From Nitrospinota bacterium (GTDB lineage Bacteria > Nitrospirota > Thermodesulfovibrionia > Thermodesulfovibrionales > UBA1546): a DNA stretch of 13,926 bases. The DNA is taken from assembly GCA_018896985.1 (NCBI GenBank), contig JAHILQ010000037.1:1-13926 (forward strand), read 5' to 3'. This document shows positions 5,919-13,048 of the stretch, piece after piece (position 1 is the stretch's first letter; each line of letters opens with the position of its first letter). Made by a program: the position numbers and the translations under genes. The notes under the pieces are model-generated. The model made no database searches. It saw only the letters and a program-made list of their open reading frames with translations, and was not told the origin of the DNA.

Positions 5919-6367
5919 CTTTCCCCTTCTACGGTCTCAATCTCCTCAGTCGTCAACCCGTATAATTTAAACACTATCTGGTCTATCAAGTTGTCAGTTG
6001 TTTTAATTTTGCTTTTCAAAGGCTCAAGAATTGACATGCTTTTTATGAAATGTTTTTCGAGAAGTTCCTGAGTCTTGCGGTTTGAAGGGTCTATAGAAAG
6101 TTTGTTTTTATTCTTTTTGAGAACATCGAGCAGATGGTTGAAGTCATGGTCGTGATATTCCTTGATTGCAGTTTTATTTGCTAAGGTATCAATCTCTGCC
6201 CCGATTTCACGCTCAAGCCATTTGACAAATCCTTTTATCTCATTACCTTTTCCCTTGTTTAATTCAATCATCTGCTCTGCGAGATAGGCAAGAAAGTCGT
6301 GGACAGTGTCGTTGCGATTTTCGACAAGCTCATTATCAACCCACTTTAATATATCATGGGAAGTCAT
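5915..6367 (-). CDS. C-terminal segment of a Type IIG restriction-modification enzyme, as a separate protein
   Basis: 150 residues that closely follow the C-terminal tail of large Eco57I-like Type IIG proteins: DILKWVDNELVENRNDTVHDFLAYLAEQM, then IKGFVKWLEREIGAEIDTL, KTAIKEYHDHDFNHLLDVLKKNKNKL, the IDPSNRKTQELLEKHFIKSM helix, and the closing LIDQIVFKLYGLTTEEIETVEG; full-length enzymes commonly end in 'YGLTEEEIkIVEG'. The large enzyme at 7020-10658 lacks exactly this tail. The VapBC genes lie between the two. The frame is free of stops and frameshifts. Its ATG comes four bases after the vapC stop and has no clear Shine-Dalgarno, so translation probably depends on coupling to vapC. It could rebuild the enzyme as a second subunit, or be a remnant. 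Confidence 0.75.
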   Translation of the reverse strand: MTSHDILKWVDNELVENRNDTVHDFLAYLAEQMIELNKGKGNEIKGFVKWLEREIGAEIDTLANKTAIKEYHDHDFNHLLDVLKKNKNKLSIDPSNRKTQELLEKHFIKSMSILEPLKSKIKTTDNLIDQIVFKLYGLTTEEIETVEGER

Positions 6368-6371
6368 AGTT

Positions 6372-6788
6372 CTATGTCTTGCCGGAATTATCTATTAACC
6401 AGTTTTCTATCTGCAGGTCATCAATTCTTTCAAAGTGGTCAGTATTATTCGTAATCAATATGCAGCTATTAACAATAGCGATAGATGCAATCAATATATC
6501 AAAATCTTCAATAATTTTGCCTTTTGTCCGCAGGTCAGCCTTGATTTTTCCAAATCGCAAGGCAGATTCTTCTGAATCCGATAAGACGGTCAGATTCTTC
6601 TTAAAAAGATTAATGCGTTTTAGATTGTCTTCAATCTTTTTTGAATTGTAAGCTCCAAAATACAGTTCAGCAAGCACGCTGTTGGAAATTGCCAAAGAGA
6701 AAACACCGACTTCTTCAACTTTCTTTTTTAAAGATGGATTTCCGTTAAGAAGATAAACACAGGTGTCTGTATCGAGAAGAAATTTCAA
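6372..6788 (-). CDS. vapC: VapC-type PIN-domain toxin ribonuclease
   Basis: 138-residue PIN-domain endoribonuclease, toxin of a VapBC pair; family members cut tRNA or rRNA with Mg2+. The acidic active-site set is visible: Asp6 in FLLDTD, Glu41 in LAELYFG, Asp97 in FDILIAS and Asp117 in TNNTDHF. Translation must start at TTG (6788), because this codon overlaps the vapB stop as TTGA and gives the correct N-terminus; AAGG lies about five bases upstream. A poor start codon should keep toxin output below that of antitoxin. The pair sits in the gap between the two parts of the Type IIG enzyme. Confidence 0.9.
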   Translation of the reverse strand: MKFLLDTDTCVYLLNGNPSLKKKVEEVGVFSLAISNSVLAELYFGAYNSKKIEDNLKRINLFKKNLTVLSDSEESALRFGKIKADLRTKGKIIEDFDILIASIAIVNSCILITNNTDHFERIDDLQIENWLIDNSGKT

Positions 6789-7042
6789 AATGCCTTCGCT
6801 GTTCTGGAAGTAGATTTTCTGCTTGAATAGATATCTTTCATCTGCTCTTTAACAGTCCTCTCATCTTCCCATGTTCCGCATATACGCAGGAATTTATTAG
6901 TTGCGGCTTTTTCATCTTGATTAAGCTTTAAGAACTCTTGTTTCAACAGATGGACAATTTTAACCATTTTTTCCTGAAAAGGCTCGGATAAATCATGCAT
7001 CTCTTTTAAGATTTCTTCTTCATGTTTGGTTTTTGTCAGCAT
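6785..7042 (-). CDS. vapB: VapB-type antitoxin
   Basis: 85-residue partner of VapC. The last third, KFLRICGTWEDERTVKEQMKDIYSSRKSTSR, is the familiar C-terminal toxin-wrapping tail of VapB antitoxins ('GtWeDdRs.eeii..ir..R'). The N-terminal half is helical and charged and may hold a dimer or DNA-binding region, but I cannot assign a fold. A strong AAGGAGG Shine-Dalgarno lies six to seven bases before the ATG, in contrast to the TTG start of vapC. Its first 23 bases overlap the end of the Type IIG gene in another frame. Confidence 0.82.
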   Translation of the reverse strand: MLTKTKHEEEILKEMHDLSEPFQEKMVKIVHLLKQEFLKLNQDEKAATNKFLRICGTWEDERTVKEQMKDIYSSRKSTSRTAKAF

Positions 7043-10000
7043 AAATACCTCCTTTCCCTGTTCCTTTATCTAACTCTAACATATATTTTTCATAAAGCTC
7101 AATCGCCTTACCAACCCTTTTCTTTCGCTCTTTTTCAGGAGTGGTGAAGGAGATAAGTGGCATCGGCATTGAATCAATCTCATAGGAATTTACATGATTA
7201 TTTGTGCTTGTAAGCCTGAACCGCCATTCCCATAACGATGAATTCAGTAAAGCAAGAATGGCAAAGAGACTGTATTCTTTTGGTTTAACAATATAGTTAA
7301 TGGTATCTGAGCAGAAGTTATCCTTCTCAACAACAGTTGCTATAATTCTGCGCCAATTATCTATTGCAGCACCTCTCTGATACCCGATGCGGATATATTT
7401 ATGGTCGTAAGCTTTTGTATCTTTGCCATGAGCATCCAGAAATCTTTTAACATCAAGATACACTGGTTCTCCTTGTTTTGGCTGTTCTTGAAACTCATAG
7501 CGATTTATATGCGCACCTCTCAACACAATCTGCCCTTTTTCTTCGCCTGTCAGATATTCTGAGTGTGAAGTGAGATTAACTTCTCCTTGCTGAGATGGCG
7601 CGAAATGTTTGAGTACTGCTTCATTAGAAACCTTATTCAATTTTAGCGCAAGGGCAAAATCCTTTGTGGTCATGTTCGGATAGGAAGGGATGCTTAAGTT
7701 CTCTTTATCAAATTCTTCAATCTGAGATGGTTTTATAGTTAGCTGAGATGAGGATTCAAGAATATCTCTCCCCTGATGGATTCTGATGTTGAACAGAGAA
7801 GGTTTTTGTTTGCAAAGGATGTATATGCAGGTGGAGAGCTTCGCCTCAGGGAAAACCCTGTTAGTAGGGTCATCCTTTTGGGGTAACGCCTCTATTTTCT
7901 GCAAACAATTCTTTAGAAGCATAAATTCCCTCAGAGGTTTTGCCTGTTTATCGGCTAATAAAGCCATTGGAACAATAAATCCATGCATGCCTGCATTCTT
8001 GAGGACGTTCAAAGATATTGCGCCAAAGAGTCGATAAAAATTTAGCTTGCTCCCGATAGCAGGTCTATACAAAAGCTGCTGTGAAAAAAAGTCTTTCTCA
8101 TGTTGAGTATCCCGCCCCTGCTCAAGTTCTGATAAAACATCATACGGAGGATTTCCAATCACACAATCAAAACCAGGATTTTCTTTTTTGTCTATCTTCT
8201 GCCCGAATGCAGCAGTTCTTTCATAAAAAACCTCTGGAAATTCTATCTCCCAGTGGAAAAACCGTTTCCCTCCGGAGACTGCTTCTACTTGCGTGATTAT
8301 TTGCCGGTCCTTTTCAGGTAAAACAGCCAACGAATCATGCAGTTTGTTCAGATCGATTCTGCCTGCATCAAGAATAAGGAAATCTTTTGCCTTGGGGATG
8401 CCGAAGTGTTCTGCAATAAGCATATCAAGGAGAATTCTGTACCCTTCAAGCCCTCTGTTTGCCTCTCCGAATTTTTCATAAGACTCTCTCACCTGTGCCA
8501 TAGTCGCATCCGGCAGGTCTGATACAAATATCATGTCTCTTATCGCTCTTTTCAATGGTTCAAGGTTTATCGCAAAGAGTTGTCCTGTGAGAGCTTTTTC
8601 AAGTTCCTCAATGTTAGTGCCTATCAAACTATTCCCGCACTTTAAATGGTGATCGAGAAACGAAAGCGGAGCGCCAAGAGTGAAAGAGTCGAGCCACAAA
8701 GAAAGCTTTGCAAGCTCGACAGCCATTTCATTCAGGTCAACGCCATAGATGCAGCGTTTCATCACCATGCGTTTGATGAGGTTTACTTCGGTGAGTTTGC
8801 TTTCATCAATTCTAACGCCCTGCCGCTTTATCTCGGCAAGTATCTCATCTCTTAATTCATGAATCTTTCTTATTACGGGGTTTTCAGGATAACCGGCAAG
8901 GAAAGAAACTATTCTGTCTGAGATGAAATCTACTGTATGCACAAGGAAGTGGCCGCTGCCCATTGCAGGGTCAAGGACACTTATGCCGAAAATTGAATCG
9001 AATATCTTATCTTCTATCTCTCTTATCTTTGCCCTGTATCCCTGAATGCTGCTTGTGGCGCTTTGCTTCTGTAATGCTTTAGTTACGTTTTTATGCTCCA
9101 GGAGAAGTTCATCCGCAAATTTTAATTTTTCATCCAGCACAGGGCCGACGGTATTCTTAACTATGTATTCAACAATGTAATGAGGCGTGTAATAGGAACC
9201 TGTTGCTTTCCTCTCATGTTTTGAGTTTTCAATGTAAACATCGCCAATTTGCTTCCTGCCTATAACCTTATCTTCTTTTAACTCCGATGCCTTCTTCCAT
9301 AACAATTTCCCTTTCTCTTTAACCTCAGCCATTTCTTCTTCTGCAATCTGCACATGGAACTCAAGCAGACCTTCATAGATATCACCCAGATGACGAACGC
9401 TGAGGGATGAATAATCTATATATTCACCTTCATTGTCAACTGTCAGGAGTTTGATTGCCTCGGCAAGAAAAGGATCTGGCATCTTGTGAATTGAAAGGAA
9501 GGCGTCCTTTGGGGTTTCAAATAAACCGCCGTTATATACGGGCACATTCAGCGCAGAGTCGCCATTTGCGATAATGCCGGAAAGACCTTCAAGCCTGGCC
9601 CAGTATACATAAGACCTCTTGCTCATTTTATCGAGACCGGAAGTTTTGATGTCATTATCTATGTCTTTCCTGAGTTTTGAAAGGCTTACCTTGCCATAGC
9701 TGTCTTCAACAGGGAGGAGATTTCTGCTTTCAGCATAGAGCAAGAAAAGCATCCGGTAAAGAAGTGTCAGACATCCTTTGAAAATATCTTTTCTGCTATC
9801 TTCTGTTTCTTTTGCTATTGAGAGTTCGGACATCCTGTAGTGAACAAACCCTTCGGCAAGTCCTTCAAAAACTTTGTCAAAAATAAGGTCTTTAAGTTTT
9901 GTGCTGACCCGTACGGCATATTCTTCAGTTCCCTTTAAGTGCTGGTCAAGCCATGTCCTGCCGGTAACCGAATCAGGGATAAAAGCATCTTTGGAGAAAA

Positions 10001-10658
10001 AGAGGTAAAAATAGAGAAACTTCCCGGCATCACCACTTGTTACTATTTCTTCAAGGTCTATTTCAAAGAAATTGCCGGAGCGAGAGGCTGCCTTGTAATA
10101 AAACAGCCGCCAGTGTTTTCCATTGGTGAGGATTGCCCATTGGATACGGCTTTCAGAGGCATGATACACATCATCGAGATATTTTACTGTTTGTGCTGTA
10201 GGATCGCGCTTGTCGAGAATATCCTTCGGGTCTGCATCATTAAGCCTTCTGCCCCAGTATTTTGCTTCTAAAATAGTTATAGGATGTTTGAAAAATCGAA
10301 CTAAATTATCCTTCTCCTTCCGTGCATCTGTTAGAGACGCTTTATCCTTGAATAAGGCGTAATCCGGTCTTTTCTTTTTCAGCCCTCTTTTAGTTGTTGG
10401 CTGTACGTCCCATTCGAAACCGAGGGCCTGAAGAACCGGCCTTATGAATTTATCCTCAAGCCCTGCTTCTTCTCCGGGGCCGAGTTTTAAAGTCTTAGTC
10501 ACGCCATACGCCTTTTTTATAACATCAAAAATATCTGAAACCTTTTCTTTTTGTTCCTTCCATAAAGCAGTATTCGGCAGGCGATGTTCAAGATAGTTTT
10601 TTGAGAAAAGGTTCTGGTTGTTCCAGAAGGATAATTTTGTCTGTTCAGGTTTAAGCAT
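7020..10658 (-). CDS. Type IIG (Eco57I-like) restriction endonuclease-methyltransferase, C-terminally truncated
   Basis: 1212 residues carrying both activities of a single-chain restriction-modification enzyme. The N-terminal nuclease domain shows a PD-(D/E)XK site: Asp99 in KKRPDYALF, and Glu131 and Lys133 in ITILEAKYWG, with the conserved TNGKHWRLF strand at 178-186. A helical linker leads to the N6-adenine methylase: TGSYYTPHYIVEYIV (486-500), SAM loop DPAMGSGHFL (563-572), IYGVDLNEMAVELAKLSLWL (637-656), and catalytic NPPY at 836-839. A target-recognition region follows from about 900. The protein breaks off soon after LYEKYM (about 1193). Its last residues, GGIYADKNQT, are out-of-frame reading of the vapB ribosome-binding site and start. 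The missing tail is encoded separately at 5915-6367. The ATG at 10658 has no clear Shine-Dalgarno but lies close behind a possible promoter. BREX PglX is a relative, but no other BREX gene is present. Confidence 0.9.
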   Translation of the reverse strand: MLKPEQTKLSFWNNQNLFSKNYLEHRLPNTALWKEQKEKVSDIFDVIKKAYGVTKTLKLGPGEEAGLEDKFIRPVLQALGFEWDVQPTTKRGLKKKRPDYALFKDKASLTDARKEKDNLVRFFKHPITILEAKYWGRRLNDADPKDILDKRDPTAQTVKYLDDVYHASESRIQWAILTNGKHWRLFYYKAASRSGNFFEIDLEEIVTSGDAGKFLYFYLFFSKDAFIPDSVTGRTWLDQHLKGTEEYAVRVSTKLKDLIFDKVFEGLAEGFVHYRMSELSIAKETEDSRKDIFKGCLTLLYRMLFLLYAESRNLLPVEDSYGKVSLSKLRKDIDNDIKTSGLDKMSKRSYVYWARLEGLSGIIANGDSALNVPVYNGGLFETPKDAFLSIHKMPDPFLAEAIKLLTVDNEGEYIDYSSLSVRHLGDIYEGLLEFHVQIAEEEMAEVKEKGKLLWKKASELKEDKVIGRKQIGDVYIENSKHERKATGSYYTPHYIVEYIVKNTVGPVLDEKLKFADELLLEHKNVTKALQKQSATSSIQGYRAKIREIEDKIFDSIFGISVLDPAMGSGHFLVHTVDFISDRIVSFLAGYPENPVIRKIHELRDEILAEIKRQGVRIDESKLTEVNLIKRMVMKRCIYGVDLNEMAVELAKLSLWLDSFTLGAPLSFLDHHLKCGNSLIGTNIEELEKALTGQLFAINLEPLKRAIRDMIFVSDLPDATMAQVRESYEKFGEANRGLEGYRILLDMLIAEHFGIPKAKDFLILDAGRIDLNKLHDSLAVLPEKDRQIITQVEAVSGGKRFFHWEIEFPEVFYERTAAFGQKIDKKENPGFDCVIGNPPYDVLSELEQGRDTQHEKDFFSQQLLYRPAIGSKLNFYRLFGAISLNVLKNAGMHGFIVPMALLADKQAKPLREFMLLKNCLQKIEALPQKDDPTNRVFPEAKLSTCIYILCKQKPSLFNIRIHQGRDILESSSQLTIKPSQIEEFDKENLSIPSYPNMTTKDFALALKLNKVSNEAVLKHFAPSQQGEVNLTSHSEYLTGEEKGQIVLRGAHINRYEFQEQPKQGEPVYLDVKRFLDAHGKDTKAYDHKYIRIGYQRGAAIDNWRRIIATVVEKDNFCSDTINYIVKPKEYSLFAILALLNSSLWEWRFRLTSTNNHVNSYEIDSMPMPLISFTTPEKERKKRVGKAIELYEKYMLELDKGTGKGGIYADKNQT

Positions 10659-10671
10659 AATTAAGAACCAT

Positions 10672-10699
10672 TTTATACTAAACCGCCTGAATTTTTCAG
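10672..10699 (-). promoter_or_regulatory. Possible promoter of the Type IIG gene
   Basis: On the minus strand, CTGAAA (10699-10694; four of six consensus bases) is followed after 16 bases by TATAAA (10677-10672). The ATG at 10658 is only 13 bases past the -10 box, so the transcript would be nearly leaderless, which agrees with the absence of a Shine-Dalgarno. Confidence 0.3.
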
Positions 10700-10734
10700 C
10701 TTGAGAGTGTGAAAGCGGGGAAGGCGGGAAGCAG

Positions 10735-10770
10735 AAAAGTCAAAAATCAAAAGTTTAAAGTTTAAAAGTG
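10735..10770. repeat. AAAAGTT-type heptad tandem repeat
   Basis: Five degenerate 7-base units (aaaagtc, aaaaatc, aaaagtt, taaagtt, taaaagt) in the 187-base gap between the Type IIG gene and the TumE-like gene. It resembles the heptad run at 741-775 next to leuB. The gap otherwise contains only the possible promoter and one copy of the 27-base repeat. Confidence 0.45.
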
Positions 10771-10798
10771 CGGCAGGCGTTCTAAGAGATAATGGCTC

Positions 10799-10825
10799 GA
10801 AAAGATACCGGAGGTTATCCGGAGG
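10799..10825. repeat. 27-bp direct repeat, copy 1
   Basis: Lies 20 bases beyond the stop of the TumE-like gene. It matches 11564-11590 at 25 of 27 bases, including GAGGTTATCCGGAGG without mismatch. CCGGA and TCCGG around GGTTA can form a short hairpin. With copy 2 it brackets the two-gene toxin-antitoxin module. Confidence 0.8.
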
Positions 10826-10845
10826 TTTTCAGTCAGTCTTTTCAT

Positions 10846-11238
10846 TTATTCATTATTCGGGATAAACAGTCCTTCTATCTCGCTGATGACATTGGATAAT
10901 TTGACATTGCCGGACTCGGCAATAGTCCCATCCTTAAGATGCTTGTGGTATGGAAATGTTTTTATATCCTTTGCTTTAGGATCAGGAGCATTGTCATATC
11001 TGAAAATACTATCCGCCCCCTTACGGTAATTATAGCCATATTTATATTTCTCTATTCTGCCTTCGGATTCTTCAACGAACTCTTTATAGTCAAGTATTGT
11101 CCCGTCCCTGAAGTCAATCTTCCCTGAGACAAAGGCGATATCTGCTGTTTTGCGGTCAATGGTTAAATTGTATGAAGATACTATTTGGGAGGAATTAATG
11201 AGAGCTTCTAATTCTGCAATATAATCACTTATATTCAA
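10846..11238 (-). CDS. TumE-like (DUF6516) toxin
   Basis: 130 residues that resemble the TumE/DUF6516 toxin family. The diagnostic region is at 66-101: YGYNYRKGADSIFRYDNAPD followed by IKTFPYHKHL, the family's 'fRYDnaph...tfPHHkH.' block, preceded by strands KIDFRDGTILDYKEFVE and followed by a helical end. The family is a predicted toxin of two-gene addiction modules; the cellular target is not something I can read here. The start is TTG at 11238, which overlaps the stop of the upstream gene by 14 bases; GAGG lies about nine bases before it. As with vapC, a weak start after a coupled antitoxin fits toxin dosage control. Confidence 0.72.
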   Translation of the reverse strand: MNISDYIAELEALINSSQIVSSYNLTIDRKTADIAFVSGKIDFRDGTILDYKEFVEESEGRIEKYKYGYNYRKGADSIFRYDNAPDPKAKDIKTFPYHKHLKDGTIAESGNVKLSNVISEIEGLFIPNNE

Positions 11239-11500
11239 ATGTTATTTCCTCAAGAGATTTCAAGTTTGCCTTTAATCTTTTCAGTGTCTCAAGTTCGCCT
11301 TCCCATTCGACAAGCTCCATATCGTTTACCTTGCCATAGAGGGAATCTCTGTCGAATTTTCCGTATTTATTCTCAAATTCCTGCAATTTAGACTGAGTTC
11401 TCTGGACTACCTTTCTGAGCAAATCGGTTTCCGTATGTATAGCGCCCGCTATCTTCTTCTTCGTCCAATTATCATTTGTTTCCACGACTAATCTTGTCAT
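11225..11500 (-). CDS. Putative antitoxin partner of the TumE-like toxin
   Basis: 91 residues, strongly charged and predicted helical: AIHTETDLLRKVVQRTQSKLQEF around 20-42, then a coiled second half from ELVEWEGELETLKRLKANLKSLEEI. I see no helix-turn-helix, so it does not look like a classic TumA DNA-binding protein. The antitoxin assignment rests on being the upstream, overlapping partner of the TumE-like gene. It has an ATG start with AGGGGTG seven bases before it, and a likely promoter upstream. Confidence 0.55.
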   Translation of the reverse strand: MTRLVVETNDNWTKKKIAGAIHTETDLLRKVVQRTQSKLQEFENKYGKFDRDSLYGKVNDMELVEWEGELETLKRLKANLKSLEEITFEYK

Positions 11501-11537
11501 TTTTTCACCCCTTTCGCTTAAGCCTTCTTTTATGCGT

Positions 11538-11546
11538 ATTTTAGCA
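11538..11546 (-). promoter_or_regulatory. Possible extended -10 promoter for the TumE-like module
   Basis: On the minus strand, TGCTAAAAT (11546-11538) is an extended -10 element 37 bases before the ATG at 11500; no good -35 box is present. The second copy of the 27-bp repeat lies about 18 bases further upstream and could overlap an operator. Confidence 0.35.
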
Positions 11547-11563
11547 TATTAGATACCACAAGA

Positions 11564-11590
11564 GAAAAGATGCCAGAGGTTATCCGGAGG
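11564..11590. repeat. 27-bp direct repeat, copy 2
   Basis: Lies between the leuD stop (26 bases away) and the putative antitoxin gene, in the same orientation as copy 1 and 765 bases from it. Two mismatches break the small hairpin seen in copy 1. It marks the right edge of the accessory block. Confidence 0.8.
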
Positions 11591-11616
11591 AAGTTTCCGT
11601 GGAAAGTTTTTGTGGG

Positions 11617-12117
11617 CTAACTTTTTGCTGCGAGTTTCCTCTTCGTCCACTCCACAAGCCCGCCTGCTGCAATCAGCTCCTGCATGAATGGCGGTATAGG
11701 GTTAGCCTTATATGATTCGCCGCTGGTGATATTCCTTATCAGCCCTTTGTCTGCATCTATCTCTATCTCATCGCCCTCTTTTATCTTTTCAGATGCCTCT
11801 TCAGACTCAAAGATGGGAAGCCCTATGTTAAATGCATTCCTGTAAAATATCCTCGCAAAGCTCTTTGCTATCACAGCCTGAATGCCTGCTGCCTTTATCG
11901 CAATCGGAGCATGTTCCCTTGATGAGCCGCATCCGAAATTCTTGCCTGCGACAATAACATCTCCTGCCTTTACCTTGTTCGGAAAGTTCTTGTCGGCATC
12001 CTCCATTATATGCTTTGCAAGCTCCGCAGGGTCGGATGTGTTGAGATACCGCGCCGGTATAATTGCGTCTGTGTCAATGTCATTGCCGAACTTCCAGTTT
12101 CTTCCCTTGATTATCAT
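11617..12117 (-). CDS. leuD: 3-isopropylmalate dehydratase small subunit
   Basis: Small subunit of isopropylmalate isomerase, which with the iron-sulfur large subunit LeuC converts 2-isopropylmalate to 3-isopropylmalate in leucine synthesis. At 166 residues it is the short bacterial/archaeal type. Visible: MIIKGRNWKFGNDIDTDAII at the N-terminus, PARYL, then GKNFGCGSSREHAPIAIKAA (58-77), the substrate-specificity and swivel-domain signature, and FARIFYRNAFNIGLPI (87-102). I take the ATG at 12117, four bases after the permease stop, because it gives the family N-terminus; an upstream frame to 12159 would overlap the permease gene and adds residues without family likeness. The Shine-Dalgarno is weak, so coupling to the permease is likely. 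LeuC is not in the window, and leuB lies beyond the island. Confidence 0.92.
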   Translation of the reverse strand: MIIKGRNWKFGNDIDTDAIIPARYLNTSDPAELAKHIMEDADKNFPNKVKAGDVIVAGKNFGCGSSREHAPIAIKAAGIQAVIAKSFARIFYRNAFNIGLPIFESEEASEKIKEGDEIEIDADKGLIRNITSGESYKANPIPPFMQELIAAGGLVEWTKRKLAAKS

Positions 12118-12121
12118 GTGT

Positions 12122-13048
12122 CTATATTTCCATATCCCATAGTCTTGGGTCAAGTGCATCCCTCAGACCTTCACCCACAAGATTGTAACTCAGGACAGTA
12201 ATCAGTATGGCAAGCCCCGGAAAAACAGAAAGCCACCATGCAATTTCTATGTTGTCTTTCCCCAGTGTAAGGATATTGCCCCAGCTTGGCGCCGGAGGCT
12301 GAACACCTATGCCTAAAAAACTGAGCGCAGACTCTACAAGCACAGCGCCTGCTATCCCAAGCACAGCAGAGACAAACACAGGAGCCATGCTGTTTATCAT
12401 TATATGTCTGAAGATGATATTCATATCCCCTGTACCTAATGCTCTTGCTGCAAGGACAAATTCCCTTTCTTTTAATGAAAGGACTTCTGCCCTTACAAGC
12501 CGCGCCACGCCCATCCATGAAGTAAGTCCGATCACTATCATAATATTCATGATATTAGGGTCAATGAGTATTACCCTTAAGCTATTCCTTATCCAGCCCG
12601 GTATCGCAGAAGAACTCCAGATGTTAGGGTCAATAAACGCAATAACAGCAAGGATGAGAAAAAAGGTTGGTATTGTGAGCATTATGTCAATGAACCTCAT
12701 GATTATCCTGTCAACCCATCCGCCGTAATATCCTGAAATCGCACCTAAAAAGATGCCTATGAGTGTTGCTATGCTTACAGCAACAAAACCCACAGACAAT
12801 GATATTCGCGACCCCAAAATCATCCTGCTCAATACATCTCTGCCAAGGTCATCGGTGCCTAAAGGATGTTTGAGGCTTGGAGATTCAAGTATATGTCTTC
12901 TGTCAATGTCATCAGGGTTATACGGAGATATAAAAGGCGCAAAAACAGCAACAAAAAACATCAGAACCACAATAACCCCTCCGGCTGCTGCAAGCCTGTT
13001 TTTTCTGAACCTCCTCCAGAAAACATTTCTTAAAGAATGCCCTTTCAT
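12122..13048 (-). CDS. DppC/OppC-type peptide ABC transporter permease
   Basis: Inner-membrane permease subunit of a dipeptide, oligopeptide or nickel-type importer. Of 308 residues, the N-terminal WRRFRKNRLAAAGGVIVVLM and first helix (about 17-38) are typical, followed by SPYNPDDID, the hallmark HPLGTDDLGRDVLSRM (61-76), a helix-rich core, and the cytoplasmic EAA loop REFVLAARALGTGDMNIIFRHI (195-216) that docks on the ATPase. ALSFLGIGVQPPAPSWGNIL and GEGLRDALDPRL near the end are also characteristic. There are about 30 extra residues in the 138-168 loop (IDPNIWSSS to LIDPNIMN), facing the periplasm. It overlaps the upstream permease gene by four bases (ATGA). Substrate cannot be read from a permease; binding protein and ATPases are not in the window. 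Confidence 0.92.
   Translation of the reverse strand: MKGHSLRNVFWRRFRKNRLAAAGGVIVVLMFFVAVFAPFISPYNPDDIDRRHILESPSLKHPLGTDDLGRDVLSRMILGSRISLSVGFVAVSIATLIGIFLGAISGYYGGWVDRIIMRFIDIMLTIPTFFLILAVIAFIDPNIWSSSAIPGWIRNSLRVILIDPNIMNIMIVIGLTSWMGVARLVRAEVLSLKEREFVLAARALGTGDMNIIFRHIMINSMAPVFVSAVLGIAGAVLVESALSFLGIGVQPPAPSWGNILTLGKDNIEIAWWLSVFPGLAILITVLSYNLVGEGLRDALDPRLWDMEI

Noticed and set aside
7020..10658. BREX system with PglX
   Set aside because: The protein carries its own PD-(D/E)XK nuclease motif and no BrxA, BrxB, BrxC, PglZ or BrxL gene is present.
11591..11616. Rho-independent terminator after leuD
   Set aside because: TTTCC/GGAAA around two bases is too short a stem and is not followed by a T-run in the direction of transcription.
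12118..12159. Longer leuD start at 12159
   Set aside because: Adds 14 residues unlike the family and overlaps the permease gene by 38 bases; the ATG at 12117 gives the standard N-terminus.
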